DNA from: Bacteroidota bacterium
GTDB taxonomy: Bacteria > Bacteroidota > Bacteroidia > NS11-12g > UBA955
Assembly: GCA_023957335.1 (NCBI GenBank)
Contig: JAMLHC010000003.1
Coordinates: 186,001-250,000 of the forward strand
Direction of reading: 5' to 3'
Length of the DNA: 64,000 nt
Part shown: positions 53,701 to 61,528 of the stretch, piece after piece
Layout of the letters: the number at the start of each line of letters is the position of its first letter
Position numbering within the stretch: position 1 is the first letter of the stretch
Program-made: the position numbers and the translations under genes
The notes under the pieces: generated by a model
Seen by the model: only the letters and a program-made list of their open reading frames with translations
Databases searched by the model: none
What the model was told of the DNA's origin: nothing

Positions 53701-54498
53701 TCACTCAGCAAGAACTTGACAGTTAATCAAACCGCCAAAGCTGAATTTACTGCTGAAAATAAGGGCTGTGCCGGCACCTTGATGTCTTTCAACAATACTT
53801 CTAAATTAGTACCCGGTACAATTAATTACAAATGGAGGTTTGGCGATGGAGACTCTATGAACACTAAGAATGCCAATCACTCCTACTCTAATTCAACCGG
53901 ACAGAATTTTAATATCATGTTGATTACAAATGTCAATGGCAACTGTCCTGATACTGCTTCAAAGCAGATTTTTATTGGCGAGATGGCAATTTGCAGCTTC
54001 TCTATAGAGGATGATTATTTGCCTGGACATAGAACTTATAAATATGTCCCTGCACGTAATGATTACTCAACCTATAATTGGAACTTTGGAGACGGTTCGA
54101 CATCCACCGAGCAAAGCCCAATTCACCAATTCAGTGAAGATGGCAATTATTTAGTTGAACTGCATGCTATCAATGCTGACGGTTGTGAATGTACTTTAAC
54201 TCAAAATAAATCTGTTGTAAACTTAGGAGTATCTCAAACCTCAGATAAATCATTTATCAAAACTTATCCAAATCCAACTACTGATATAATCAACATAGAA
54301 TATAATGTCCCAGAAGGAATCACGGCTCTTTATATTATTGACTATACCGGCAAACAAGTGCAAAAAGTCGTGTTTGGCAAGAATAATACTATAGGCGACA
54401 TTGCCATCAATGTTTCTGGACTTGCAAGTGGTGTTTATTTCATTAAAGCCGAAACAGAAAATAAAACTATGATTTCAAGATTTGTAATTAGCAAATAA
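50701..54498 (+). CDS. PKD-repeat T9SS type A secreted protein
   Basis: The 1265-residue protein has a signal peptide (ending MSAQAQ). An N-terminal region of about 170 residues resembles a MAM/choice-of-anchor J lectin-like fold (LLSEDFSVSSDTTPPVGWKN opens it). Beta-rich modules with cysteines follow, then at least five PKD-type repeats in the second half (YYWDFGNGESS, YTWKYGDGRS, YKWRFGDGDS, YNWNFGDGST). The C-terminal T9SS type A sorting domain starts KTYPNPTTDIINIEY and ends ISRFVISK. It should be exported across the outer membrane and anchored on the surface. It is a single gene with a clear terminator. Substrate or partner is unknown. Confidence 0.9.
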   Translation: MKKITTLFMMLALGFMSAQAQTVLLSEDFSVSSDTTPPVGWKNVQYYTSSALTDYWHFDNPGSRTPSGGFSGKFAIYDSDNYSNNGALEDIGLESPVFSTIGYDSLFISFDLSTQPALSNRTSIFIDVFDGNYWKTAKVYIDTATTGQRDTFDISALGRNNCKTKIRFRFYCQSGGWFAVDNVEVYSPKSAVATNVQLVSMTRPLSTGCADPFAQINLRIKNAGTTPASNIPFYADINDGNYTQHYSYTLTSTLSQCADTVVILPDTIKIAYDSTFTFVIYSDLSGDLVKLNSDTVYVNNFKNLPSPLFYPDVDSSFCGHLPMIDSIPISGKQTAKWYKSLSDTLPIYVGPKVNFGVLANDTTLFLETGFKEDFQYPTNSSSPLPSSAAFAPPTISGSYIDITAKTDIYVDSLEVVVRTDCKWRYEVYTTPGSYVPQIQNFGAWSLAYKGKDSVYASNRNKIYVGGVKIKRGETIGFHIFDGGDSATNNGVGLSVGGGTPIIYDNPQIKTYASHYTQQSAGSPGTVIQVLSGYGYHTNIYYRIECPGSFSERTYRKPVDLPETKIQSIAPFDGKAGQHRDTIMSRKPMIYEMQAPLGYSNSDFGTKWTVSSLDFTTMNGTLVPAAHYSITNNPPSSGNNLRLTYTPTEDWVDSIVNISVGVKNLAIYPYCDTVINRQILITARPVIDISFTAACQNNQTVFKNLSNISHGTVNYYWDFGNGESSILTNPTVVYKGFGNYTVKLTLTNNYNLKIDTSFTVNIKEKPDVKFTYDNNLCAGLDVHTKNNSTYTSGTVTYTWKYGDGRSFSTKEPIIKYNKGGVYALRLIADGDNGCTDSFTQLANIYYSPKADFQESSGILCQGALVNFDNTTILDSGSFFSNWKFGNLGTSTTKSPQYPFANSGTYNINLLVYTSAGCKDSIKKSITIYEAPSVDFTITGACTDKAIYLTNNSTIGSGSIQSYTWDLNFETQSFTKDANYTATTPGLKTFLLTVITDKGCESSLSKNLTVNQTAKAEFTAENKGCAGTLMSFNNTSKLVPGTINYKWRFGDGDSMNTKNANHSYSNSTGQNFNIMLITNVNGNCPDTASKQIFIGEMAICSFSIEDDYLPGHRTYKYVPARNDYSTYNWNFGDGSTSTEQSPIHQFSEDGNYLVELHAINADGCECTLTQNKSVVNLGVSQTSDKSFIKTYPNPTTDIINIEYNVPEGITALYIIDYTGKQVQKVVFGKNNTIGDIAINVSGLASGVYFIKAETENKTMISRFVISK

Positions 54499-54522
54499 TC
54501 TAAATCTGTTATTCTTACATCT

Positions 54523-54555
54523 AAAAAGGGTTCTGCATTCAGTAGAGCCCTTTTT
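54523..54555 (+). terminator. Intrinsic terminator after the PKD-repeat gene
   Basis: AAAAAGGGTTCT (54523-54534) and AGAGCCCTTTTT (54544-54555) pair over 12 bases with one G-U around a 9-base loop. The T-run is the 3' arm end. Confidence 0.8.
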
Positions 54556-54584
54556 GGTTTATATCTATTTTGAAAAAAACTCGC

Positions 54585-54592
54585 TATCTTTG
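54585..54592 (+). promoter_or_regulatory. Candidate -7 box (TATCTTTG) for the metal module
   Basis: TATCTTTG matches TAnnTTTG and ends 5 bases before the GTG at 54598, so translation would start at or near the 5' end of the transcript. No TTTG is at a good spacing. Confidence 0.5.
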
Positions 54593-54597
54593 CAGCA

Positions 54598-55086
54598 GTG
54601 TTTAGAAAGATATTTGCCATATTACTCACTTTCTTTGTAATTGGAAGCGTACCCGGCTTTACTCTTTTTGTACATTATTGTCATGGTGCAGCCTCCGACA
54701 TCTCATTGTGGGACGACAGCCAATCATGTAAAATGAACACAGAGATCCAGAAAACGGAAGCCAACAAGTCTTGTTGCAAAAAGGAAATCGTAAAGAGCTG
54801 TTGTGAGTCTTCTTCACAACATAAACACTCTCAAAATTGTGTCATATCGCAGTCTGATTGTTGTCAAACTCAAATTGTGAAAGCGCATAATGTTGACATG
54901 CTTTCTTTTAGACCTGATAGCAAAATCCAACAAGTGAGCGTTGAGTATGTAATTAACCTTCCATTGTTGATATCATCAACAGTTTGCAAGGAAAACACTT
55001 CAAACCATAACATCTTATCTTTAATCAATCCGCTCACATTATCGGGACGGAATATTTGTATTAAAGATTGCCATTACCTCATTTGA
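54598..55086 (+). CDS. HYC_CC_PP family cysteine-rich exported protein
   Basis: The 162-residue protein starts at GTG 54598; no earlier start is available and an internal ATG would lose the signal peptide. After a hydrophobic segment comes the motif FVHYCHG, then pairs of cysteines (SCCKKE, SCCESS, DCCQTQ) with His-rich sequence (SSQHKHSQNC). This pattern matches the HYC_CC_PP family, which I recall near HMA-domain and TonB-receptor genes in Bacteroidota. Metal binding, probably copper, is inferred from Cys/His content and neighbours. It is predicted to be periplasmic or membrane-associated. Confidence 0.75.
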   Translation: MFRKIFAILLTFFVIGSVPGFTLFVHYCHGAASDISLWDDSQSCKMNTEIQKTEANKSCCKKEIVKSCCESSSQHKHSQNCVISQSDCCQTQIVKAHNVDMLSFRPDSKIQQVSVEYVINLPLLISSTVCKENTSNHNILSLINPLTLSGRNICIKDCHYLI

Positions 55087-55218
55087 TTTTTTTATTTTTT
55101 GATTTGTGCGCTTGGATTAAACTGAGCGACAGAAGGAGTGCGTTATTTTATACTTTTTAGCCAACTCTCTTGCGTAATCACTGCAAAAGTATTTTACCTA
55201 ATCTAAAAAAAATAAAAA

Positions 55219-55602
55219 ATGAAAAATCTAATTTTAAAACCCATATTTATGGTGATTGCAGGCTTGACATTCATGTCTGTGATGAGCTTTACCGACAACA
55301 ATACAGCAAATAAATCTAAAAAATTTGTAACAGAAACTTTCAAAGTGGACGGATGTTGTGGCGAATGTAAGGAAAGAATTGAACAAGCTCTTGATATCAA
55401 AGGAATACGATATGCAAGCTGGGAAGTATCTACACATATCCTCACTGTTACTTATAATACAAAGAAAATCACCATTCAGGAAATTCACAACACTATTGCA
55501 GGAGTAGGACACGACACAGATTTGGTCAAAGCTCCGGACAATATCTACAATGCACTCCCTGATTGTTGCCAATATAGAGGAGGTCACTCATGCAATCACT
55601 AA
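55219..55602 (+). CDS. Heavy-metal-associated (HMA) domain protein, exported
   Basis: The 127-residue protein has a signal peptide (about 1-22) and one HMA domain (about 38-100). The metal site is DGCCGECKERIEQAL, a GxCxxC-type site with an additional preceding cysteine. The end is Cys/His-rich (DCCQYRGGHSCNH). An extracytoplasmic metal chaperone is likely. Its last 13 bases overlap the TonB receptor gene, so the two are coupled. The 132-base gap from the HYC gene contains A/T-rich sequence but no clear TAnnTTTG box. Confidence 0.88.
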   Translation: MKNLILKPIFMVIAGLTFMSVMSFTDNNTANKSKKFVTETFKVDGCCGECKERIEQALDIKGIRYASWEVSTHILTVTYNTKKITIQEIHNTIAGVGHDTDLVKAPDNIYNALPDCCQYRGGHSCNH

Positions 55603-57863
55603 AGATATATGCCCTCTTAGTCATCACGTTCCTTTCGTGCAGAGTCTATGGACAAGAGCTACACGGAGTTGTCAGAAGCAAAACGGAACCACTTGAAGAA
55701 GCCTATATCTATTGGAAAGGCTTTGTATTAACCAATACCAAGTCGGATTCGGTAGGTCATTTCACTATAGCAACTATACCCGAACAGGACACTCTATTTG
55801 TTACAATGGTGGGATTTGAACCGGCAGAAATAGTGATAGCAAAAGGGCAAACGCATGTAGATGTTGTATTATCACCTTCCACGGTGCTCAATACCGTCAA
55901 TATTGGCGATGTAAAAGGTGCTAAAACACTTAACAAAAAAGATATCCGAAGTATAACTCGTTTTTCTGATAGAGAGTTTGCCAAAGCGGCTTGTTGTAAC
56001 CTTTCAGAAAGTTTCGAAACCATTTCGGCAGTAGATGTTACAACATCCGATGCAGTAACGGGAATACGTCAGATTCAGATGATGGGATTTTCCGGAATTT
56101 ATATTCAAACCCAGGTGGACAACATGCCTTTTGCTTCGGGTTTGATTGCCTCAAGCGGTCTGACCTATATTCCGGGGATTTTTGTAAAAGGAATGCAATT
56201 AGCCAAGGGAGTTGGGTCTGTTACCAATGGCTATGAAGGAATGACCGGCTCATTAAACATTGAACTTAGAAAACCTACTCACAAAGAGAGGCTAATCATT
56301 AACGGATATTTTAATCCTTTCAATCTGCGACCCGAAGGCAATGTGGTTTATTCGCAGCAAATAAGTAACAACTGGGCAACTACTGCCATGCTGCATGGTT
56401 CCGGGACTTATGCCAAATCAGATATCAACAAGGACGGATTTCAAGATTTTCCACTTCAAAAAAAACTGAATTTTAGCAATTCATGGATGTTCATGAAGAA
56501 AAATTGGGAGGGAAATATTGGTATTAAGTACTTCAATTATGATCAAAATTTGGGCGTAAATGATTTCATAAAAACCGGCAATATAGATTGGACGAGTGCT
56601 TCAAAAAATGAGCGTTTCGAGGCTGAAGCTATGCTTGGACATATTTTTGAAGATAAACATCATCCGAAAGATGAACATGCTAACGCACATGCCAATAATT
56701 CCATGGGATTCAGAGCCAATGTCCATTCTCAAAAGCTCGAAAATCATTTTGGAGAGCGTAACTATAAAGGAGATGAAAAGGCAATGAACCTGAAATGGGT
56801 TTTCCAAGGTTTGGCAGGAAATTCATTTCATCAATATATGATTGGAGCCACATTCTATGGCAACCAAACCGGAGAAAAATTTAAAGACAGCTTTTACGAC
56901 TTAAATCTGAATAGAAAAGAACTCGTGTCGGGGGTGTTTTTTGAATGGACAGAATCAAGCATTAAAAATCTTGTTTTGGTTGGTGGTATTCGCTATGATT
57001 ATCACAACTTTTTTGGTTCAATTTTCACTCCGCGCCTACATGGGAAATGGACAATTAACAAGAGAAATGAAGTCAGATTTGGAGCCGGCAGGGGGCAAAG
57101 AACATCTAATCCTTTTGCTGATTACCAAGGCATATTCAGTTCCGGAAGAAGAGTGATTTTACCCTTTAATGCGAGTAATGGGTTTTATGGATTGCAGCAA
57201 GAAGTTTCTTGGAATTCAGGATTTTCATACACTAAGGCATTTAAATTATTCTTCCGTCCTGCAACACTAATGCTTGACTACTACTTTACATGGTTTGATG
57301 AACAATTACAGGTGGACAGAGATTATGAAGCTTCGCAAATTCGATTCTACAATATCGCAGCATTGGGACTAAAATCTTACTCTCACTCTGCCAGTGTAGA
57401 GCTTGATTTTTCTCCTGCTAAGAGGTTTGATGTCCGTATGGCTTATCGCTTTATTGATTCGCGCAGCGGATACCTTGATGGAACTACACGTTTCAATCCA
57501 TTGATTTCTCCACACAGAGCTTTTGTCAACATTGCTTATGAGACCCGTAAAGGATGGTCTTATGATGCAACAGTAAACTGGCAGAGTCAAAAGAGATTAC
57601 CTCAAGGGAACAACCTACCTAATGAACTGAGCGACATGCCCTCATACAGCCCATCGTACACAAGTGTGATGGCACAAATAACAAAGAAATTCAGTAAACA
57701 GTTTGAAGCCTATATCGGTGCTGAGAACATGTTAAATATTGTACAAAAGGACTTGATTCGTTTGGCTTCCAACCCTGAGAGTCCATACTTTGACCCTACT
57801 TTGGTTTGGGGACCCTCTATGGGTATTACATGTTATTTAGGTTTCAGATACTATGTTTGGTAA
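55590..57863 (+). CDS. TonB-dependent receptor, metal-module type
   Basis: The 757-residue protein has a signal peptide (ending RVYGQ), a CarboxypepD_reg-like domain (about 22-95), then the plug with KAACCNLSESFET and GIRQIQMMGFSGIYIQTQ, a signature of a Bacteroidota receptor group that accompanies HMA proteins. The barrel ends in an aromatic residue (GFRYYVW), as outer-membrane barrels do. A His-rich surface loop lies near residue 353 (DKHHPKDEHANAHANN). It likely imports or exports a metal such as copper with the two preceding proteins. The start overlaps the HMA gene by 13 bases; a hairpin follows the stop. Confidence 0.88.
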   Translation: MQSLKIYALLVITFLSCRVYGQELHGVVRSKTEPLEEAYIYWKGFVLTNTKSDSVGHFTIATIPEQDTLFVTMVGFEPAEIVIAKGQTHVDVVLSPSTVLNTVNIGDVKGAKTLNKKDIRSITRFSDREFAKAACCNLSESFETISAVDVTTSDAVTGIRQIQMMGFSGIYIQTQVDNMPFASGLIASSGLTYIPGIFVKGMQLAKGVGSVTNGYEGMTGSLNIELRKPTHKERLIINGYFNPFNLRPEGNVVYSQQISNNWATTAMLHGSGTYAKSDINKDGFQDFPLQKKLNFSNSWMFMKKNWEGNIGIKYFNYDQNLGVNDFIKTGNIDWTSASKNERFEAEAMLGHIFEDKHHPKDEHANAHANNSMGFRANVHSQKLENHFGERNYKGDEKAMNLKWVFQGLAGNSFHQYMIGATFYGNQTGEKFKDSFYDLNLNRKELVSGVFFEWTESSIKNLVLVGGIRYDYHNFFGSIFTPRLHGKWTINKRNEVRFGAGRGQRTSNPFADYQGIFSSGRRVILPFNASNGFYGLQQEVSWNSGFSYTKAFKLFFRPATLMLDYYFTWFDEQLQVDRDYEASQIRFYNIAALGLKSYSHSASVELDFSPAKRFDVRMAYRFIDSRSGYLDGTTRFNPLISPHRAFVNIAYETRKGWSYDATVNWQSQKRLPQGNNLPNELSDMPSYSPSYTSVMAQITKKFSKQFEAYIGAENMLNIVQKDLIRLASNPESPYFDPTLVWGPSMGITCYLGFRYYVW

Positions 57864-57870
57864 TAATCCG

Positions 57871-57905
57871 AAACAAGCCCTGTTGAAATTCTTCAGGACT
57901 TGTTT
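57871..57905 (+). terminator. Intrinsic terminator after the TonB receptor gene
   Basis: AAACAAGCCCTG (57871-57882) pairs with CAGGACTTGTTT (57894-57905) with one mismatch around an 11-base loop, followed by TTTATTT. It lies 7 bases after the stop. Confidence 0.7.
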
Positions 57906-57940
57906 TTATTTCAACAGTTTTAAAAATAAGTCGTTAGTAT

Positions 57941-58720
57941 TTATTGCCTGATTGTCAGCCCCTGAAAATACTCCGCAGCATATTGTAAACGACTGCCATA
58001 CCAAGTAAACATCTCTCCATCCACAAAGATAATTTTTGCATTGGGAAAAATGGCTTCAAATTCTGCACGATGCTTTTCCTTGAAGGGATATGGTTCTGAA
58101 GAAAGCAACACAAACTCCGGATTTAGTTTTCTGAGTGATTCACTTTCTAAAGATGGGTATCTGTCCATATTGGCACAAACATTCTCAAACCCTGCACGCT
58201 GAAGCATGTCATTGATAAAGGTGCCTCCCCCAACAAGCATATAAGGATTACGCCATATCATATAAATGCAACTATGTCGAATTGAAATATTTAATTGTTC
58301 AAACCCTGCTTTGATTCTCTTGTTCAAGGCATGGGTTTCAGAAACTCTTTGACAAATCTGCCCAATAGTAGCAATCATTGTATAAGCATCTTCAAGTTTA
58401 GCGATATCGCTCACCCACACCGGACAATCCTTTGCCAATTCCTCAATTTCTTCTTTGATATTCTCTTCCTTATTGGCAATAATTAAATCAGGTTTTAAAG
58501 AGCGAATCTTAGGTATATTAAGCTTTTTAGGTCCTCCGACTTTGCAGGTGGTTTTGAATTTTGATTCGGGGTGAATACAGAAAATAGTTTGCCCCACAAT
58601 CCTTTCTCCACAGCCAATATCGTAAAGCAATTCGGTCTGAGACGGCACCACAGAAACAATCCGCTGAGGCGGCACATTGATTTCGACTTTGCACCCTAAC
58701 TGATCTGTGAAGACGGTCAT
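57941..58720 (-). CDS. Helical-backbone metal receptor (BtuF/FhuD-type binding protein) without signal peptide
   Basis: The 259-residue protein has the two-lobed cobalamin/siderophore-binding-protein pattern: RIVSVVPSQTELLYDIGCGE with IVGQTIFC, KVGGPKKLNIPKIRSLKPDL, and NPEFVLLSSEPYPFKEKH. It starts at ATG 58720, 4 bases after a -7 box. No signal peptide is visible, so it would stay cytoplasmic unless exported otherwise; signal-less members of this family are found in other Bacteroidota. No permease or ATPase gene is adjacent. It converges with the metal-module receptor gene, but functional linkage is not shown. Confidence 0.8.
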   Translation of the reverse strand: MTVFTDQLGCKVEINVPPQRIVSVVPSQTELLYDIGCGERIVGQTIFCIHPESKFKTTCKVGGPKKLNIPKIRSLKPDLIIANKEENIKEEIEELAKDCPVWVSDIAKLEDAYTMIATIGQICQRVSETHALNKRIKAGFEQLNISIRHSCIYMIWRNPYMLVGGGTFINDMLQRAGFENVCANMDRYPSLESESLRKLNPEFVLLSSEPYPFKEKHRAEFEAIFPNAKIIFVDGEMFTWYGSRLQYAAEYFQGLTIRQ

Positions 58721-58724
58721 GAGG

Positions 58725-58732
58725 CAAAAATA
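58725..58732 (-). promoter_or_regulatory. Candidate -7 box (TATTTTTG) for the metal-receptor gene
   Basis: TATTTTTG on the minus strand lies 4 bases before ATG 58720, which implies a very short leader. It directly follows the T-run of the terminator at 58736-58757. Confidence 0.5.
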
Positions 58733-58735
58733 CAC

Positions 58736-58757
58736 AAAAACCTAAACGCTCTTTAGG
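58736..58757 (-). terminator. Intrinsic terminator of the TlpA-like lipoprotein gene
   Basis: On the minus strand CCTAAA and TTTAGG form a perfect 6-base stem around GAGCG, followed by five T. It lies 2 bases after the stop at 58760. Confidence 0.55.
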
Positions 58758-58759
58758 GC

Positions 58760-59869
58760 TTAATTATTCAGGTATTGTGCGAGTGTTGTAAACAAATCTT
58801 CGCTATATCCATTCTGCCTAAACAGAATCTTACCCTGTGGGTCAACGAGAAGAATAGTTGGAAACGTTGTAACATCAAACACATTGATAGCCATTATATT
58901 CTTATGGGCAAGCATGATGGATGTATGGCTATACTTGTGCTTAAACTGATTCAATATCGCAGTATCTTTGGGATATTTATCATAGGGGTCAATGGTCAGA
59001 TATCGAACTTTATGTGAATATTGCAACGCAAATGAATCCAATAATTGTGCTGCCTGATGACAGGGGACACATCGTGCAAACGAAAAATCAATCAGGCGAT
59101 ATAAGCTGTCTTCTGTGTTTAATACCCAAGGCTGTTTCTCATCATACGAAAACAAACTGATAGGAACCAATTCATCTAATGATTTTAAGTTAATAAGATT
59201 AGGATTTTGTTTTCTTTTTTCTGTTTCAGTTATATTCTTGTCAAAATATCCCTTGTAGGTCTGAAAAATAGAGTCAAACTCCTGATTTGTGATTTCCTGA
59301 TGACTTCTCAGCACAAAATCATTATGTGAAATATTGGAGATACCAAAGAGGCTCAATGAGGCATAAGCCGCCTCTCCTTGTTGATTGAACCTGATTGCTA
59401 TTTTGCGGGATGTGTCATAATACAAATCATCCGATTTCAGATAAATGGTTGTAGTGCTGTCAAAAAATTGAATTGCATGATTGTCAACCCAAAAAGGAAA
59501 TCTATCAAATCTATTTGCCAAAAATTCTTTTATACTTAGCCAAGCAGAGTCGCTCGACACGTTCTCATTTACCGTATATTGTATTCCGTCTTTGAACAGA
59601 GCAAAAATTACTCGCCCGCCATTGCGCCATTCTATTATATATTCGCTCGTAGTGTCGTTTACATACTTTGCAAACATTTGCATTTTACACAAATTGGTGT
59701 CAGAGAAATTATGTGTATAGAGCGCCATGTCATACTCAACATGAAAGGTTTTGTGTTCAATATTGGATTTCAAATGATGATTCATTTTAGTTACCAATGT
59801 GTGATATACCCTCTCATGTGCACATGAGAACAAGCAAAGTGAAACAATGAAGAGAAGCACAACTCGCAT
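58760..59869 (-). CDS. TlpA-like thioredoxin-domain lipoprotein
   Basis: The 369-residue protein starts at ATG 59869 with a lipoprotein signal (lipobox LFSCA). A poorly characterised N-terminal region (about 20-240) is beta-rich, as in many Bacteroidota TlpA proteins. The C-terminal thioredoxin domain has SFARCVPCHQAAQLL with a CVPC redox site and the cis-Pro of DVTTFPTILLVDPQGK. It is probably tethered in the periplasm and reduces disulfides. An upstream in-frame ATG (59947) would put 26 residues before the signal and is rejected; a TATTTTTG box lies between. Confidence 0.88.
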   Translation of the reverse strand: MRVVLLFIVSLCLFSCAHERVYHTLVTKMNHHLKSNIEHKTFHVEYDMALYTHNFSDTNLCKMQMFAKYVNDTTSEYIIEWRNGGRVIFALFKDGIQYTVNENVSSDSAWLSIKEFLANRFDRFPFWVDNHAIQFFDSTTTIYLKSDDLYYDTSRKIAIRFNQQGEAAYASLSLFGISNISHNDFVLRSHQEITNQEFDSIFQTYKGYFDKNITETEKRKQNPNLINLKSLDELVPISLFSYDEKQPWVLNTEDSLYRLIDFSFARCVPCHQAAQLLDSFALQYSHKVRYLTIDPYDKYPKDTAILNQFKHKYSHTSIMLAHKNIMAINVFDVTTFPTILLVDPQGKILFRQNGYSEDLFTTLAQYLNN

Positions 59870-59878
59870 TAATGACTT

Positions 59879-59886
59879 CAAAAATA
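59879..59886 (-). promoter_or_regulatory. Candidate -7 box (TATTTTTG) for the TlpA-like gene
   Basis: TATTTTTG on the minus strand, 9 bases before ATG 59869. The stretch from 59887 to 60071 holds no other recognised signal. Confidence 0.45.
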
Positions 59887-60071
59887 GGAAAATTAAGTAA
59901 TTTAATTTACCCTTCCGGCTCCAAACATAGTTTGCAGCACGAAGCAAACATCCCCTTTATTTAATATTCTCAACAGTGCACTTGTCAAATTTCAGGAGTA
60001 AAGTCAAATCCTGCATAATTCACAAAGTTGCAACTATTTGATTATGTGATATTTAAAAATAATGTTGAAAA

Positions 60072-60110
60072 TTTGTGGTATAAAATGGAAGAAAGTGGTG
60101 AAATGTGGGA
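60072..60110 (+). promoter_or_regulatory. MraZ-binding boxes: four direct repeats with 10-base period
   Basis: TGG occurs at 60076, 60086, 60096 and 60106, exactly 10 bases apart, in contexts TTTGTGG, AAAATGG, AAAGTGG and AATGTGG. Known MraZ operators in E. coli (TGGGN repeats) and Mollicutes (AAAGTG repeats) also recur every 10 bases upstream of mraZ. The cluster covers the region where a -33 element would lie for the box at 60121, so autorepression is expected. Confidence 0.75.
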
Positions 60111-60120
60111 AAATCTGTTA

Positions 60121-60128
60121 TACTTTTA
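60121..60128 (+). promoter_or_regulatory. Candidate -7 box (TACTTTTA) of the dcw cluster
   Basis: TACTTTTA differs from TAnnTTTG only in the last base and lies 11 bases after the MraZ boxes and 24 before the mraZ ATG. Confidence 0.4.
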
Positions 60129-60152
60129 CACCCCGATTGGCATTAACAAGAA

Positions 60153-60626
60153 ATGGCAAAGTTCATAGGAGAATTTGACTGCAAAATTGACAACAAAGGC
60201 AGAATAGCCCTGCCATCCAAGCTGCGTATGCAAATTCCGGCAGGCATGGAACAAACGATGGTCATCAACCGAGGATTTGAATGTTGCCTTGTTCTTTATG
60301 TCATGGAAGATTGGAACAAGGAATCCGAAAAGCTGAATATTCTCAACGAATTCAACCGTGAGTCAAGAAGATTTATCAGGCAATATAACAACGGAGCTAA
60401 CATTTTGTCTGTTGACAACAATGCGCGAATACTCATCCCCAAGAAATTACTTGACTATGCAGAAATAAAAGGGAATGTAGTGCTCTCAGCTTATGGCAAC
60501 AAAATAGAAATCTGGTCAGAGAAAAATTATAAAGAAGAAATGTCCTTTGACGCAGACGACTTTGGCTCAACCGCAGAAAAATTATTAGGAAATAAACCTG
60601 GCGACATCCAAGATGCAAACCGCTAA
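60153..60626 (+). CDS. mraZ: Transcriptional regulator MraZ
   Basis: MraZ is a DNA-binding ring protein that represses its own dcw operon. The 157-residue length is normal, with two SpoVT/AbrB-like repeats: FDCKIDNKGRIALPSKLR near the N-terminus and SVDNNARILIPKKLLDYA in the second half. Direct repeats fitting its operator lie just upstream. It overlaps rsmH by 14 bases and is the first gene of the cluster. Confidence 0.96.
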   Translation: MAKFIGEFDCKIDNKGRIALPSKLRMQIPAGMEQTMVINRGFECCLVLYVMEDWNKESEKLNILNEFNRESRRFIRQYNNGANILSVDNNARILIPKKLLDYAEIKGNVVLSAYGNKIEIWSEKNYKEEMSFDADDFGSTAEKLLGNKPGDIQDANR

Positions 60627-61521
60627 CTACCACATACCCGTACTGGCTAATGAATCCATTGCTGCATTGGACATTAAGCCTGACGGCACTTATGTGGACG
60701 CGACATTTGGCGGTGGAGGACATTCTAAACTCATTCTTAACAAACTCAATAAAGGACAGCTTATTGCCTTTGACATGGACAGCGATGCAGCCAAAAACAT
60801 TCCCGATGACGACCGACTCCTCTTTGTTAATCACAACTACGGTTATATCAAACAATTTCTTGACTACCTAAACATAGACAAAGTGGATGGAATATTAGCG
60901 GATTTGGGGATTTCATCACATCAGATTGACACACCCGAAAGAGGCTTTGCTCATCGCTTTGACGGCACTGTAGATATGCGCATGAACATAGACAATAACC
61001 TGTCTGCAAAAACCCTATTGAATGAATACTCAGAGCAAGAACTTACCCGCATATTTTATGAATACGGTGAACTTTCAAATGCAGTCAGGATAGCACGTGC
61101 AATCTGTTTGGCACGCAAGAACAAGCCCATAGAAACCACCACTGATTTGACTGAATTGCTCGCAGAGTTTGAAAAACCCGGCAAACAAGGTCAATTCCGC
61201 AGCCAAGTGTTTCAGGCGTTACGAATAGAAGTCAATCAAGAACTCGAAGGGTTGAAAAACTTGCTCATCAACGGATGCAACAAACTCAACAAAGACGGGC
61301 GTTTTGTAGTAATCAGCTATCACTCCTTGGAAGACCGCTTAGTAAAAAACTTCTTTAAGTCAGGAAATTTTGAAGGAATTGTAGAAAAGGATTTTTACGG
61401 AGCATCAACAACTCCTTTAAAGCCATTGAGCAGCAAAGCGGTTACACCAAATTTTGAAGAAACAAAAACAAACAACAGATCCAGAAGTGCAAAAATGCGT
61501 GTAGCAATCAAAATCACATAA
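60613..61521 (+). CDS. rsmH: 16S rRNA (cytosine-1402-N4)-methyltransferase RsmH
   Basis: RsmH (MraW) methylates C1402 of 16S rRNA. The 302-residue protein has the SAM loop YVDATFGGGGHSKLIL, DGILADLGISSHQID, the AHRFDGTVDMRMN segment, and the C-terminal VISYHSLEDRLVKNFF. The length is typical. It overlaps mraZ by 14 bases, and ftsL follows after 7. Confidence 0.97.
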   Translation: MQTANYHIPVLANESIAALDIKPDGTYVDATFGGGGHSKLILNKLNKGQLIAFDMDSDAAKNIPDDDRLLFVNHNYGYIKQFLDYLNIDKVDGILADLGISSHQIDTPERGFAHRFDGTVDMRMNIDNNLSAKTLLNEYSEQELTRIFYEYGELSNAVRIARAICLARKNKPIETTTDLTELLAEFEKPGKQGQFRSQVFQALRIEVNQELEGLKNLLINGCNKLNKDGRFVVISYHSLEDRLVKNFFKSGNFEGIVEKDFYGASTTPLKPLSSKAVTPNFEETKTNNRSRSAKMRVAIKIT

Positions 61522-61528
61522 AAAACAG

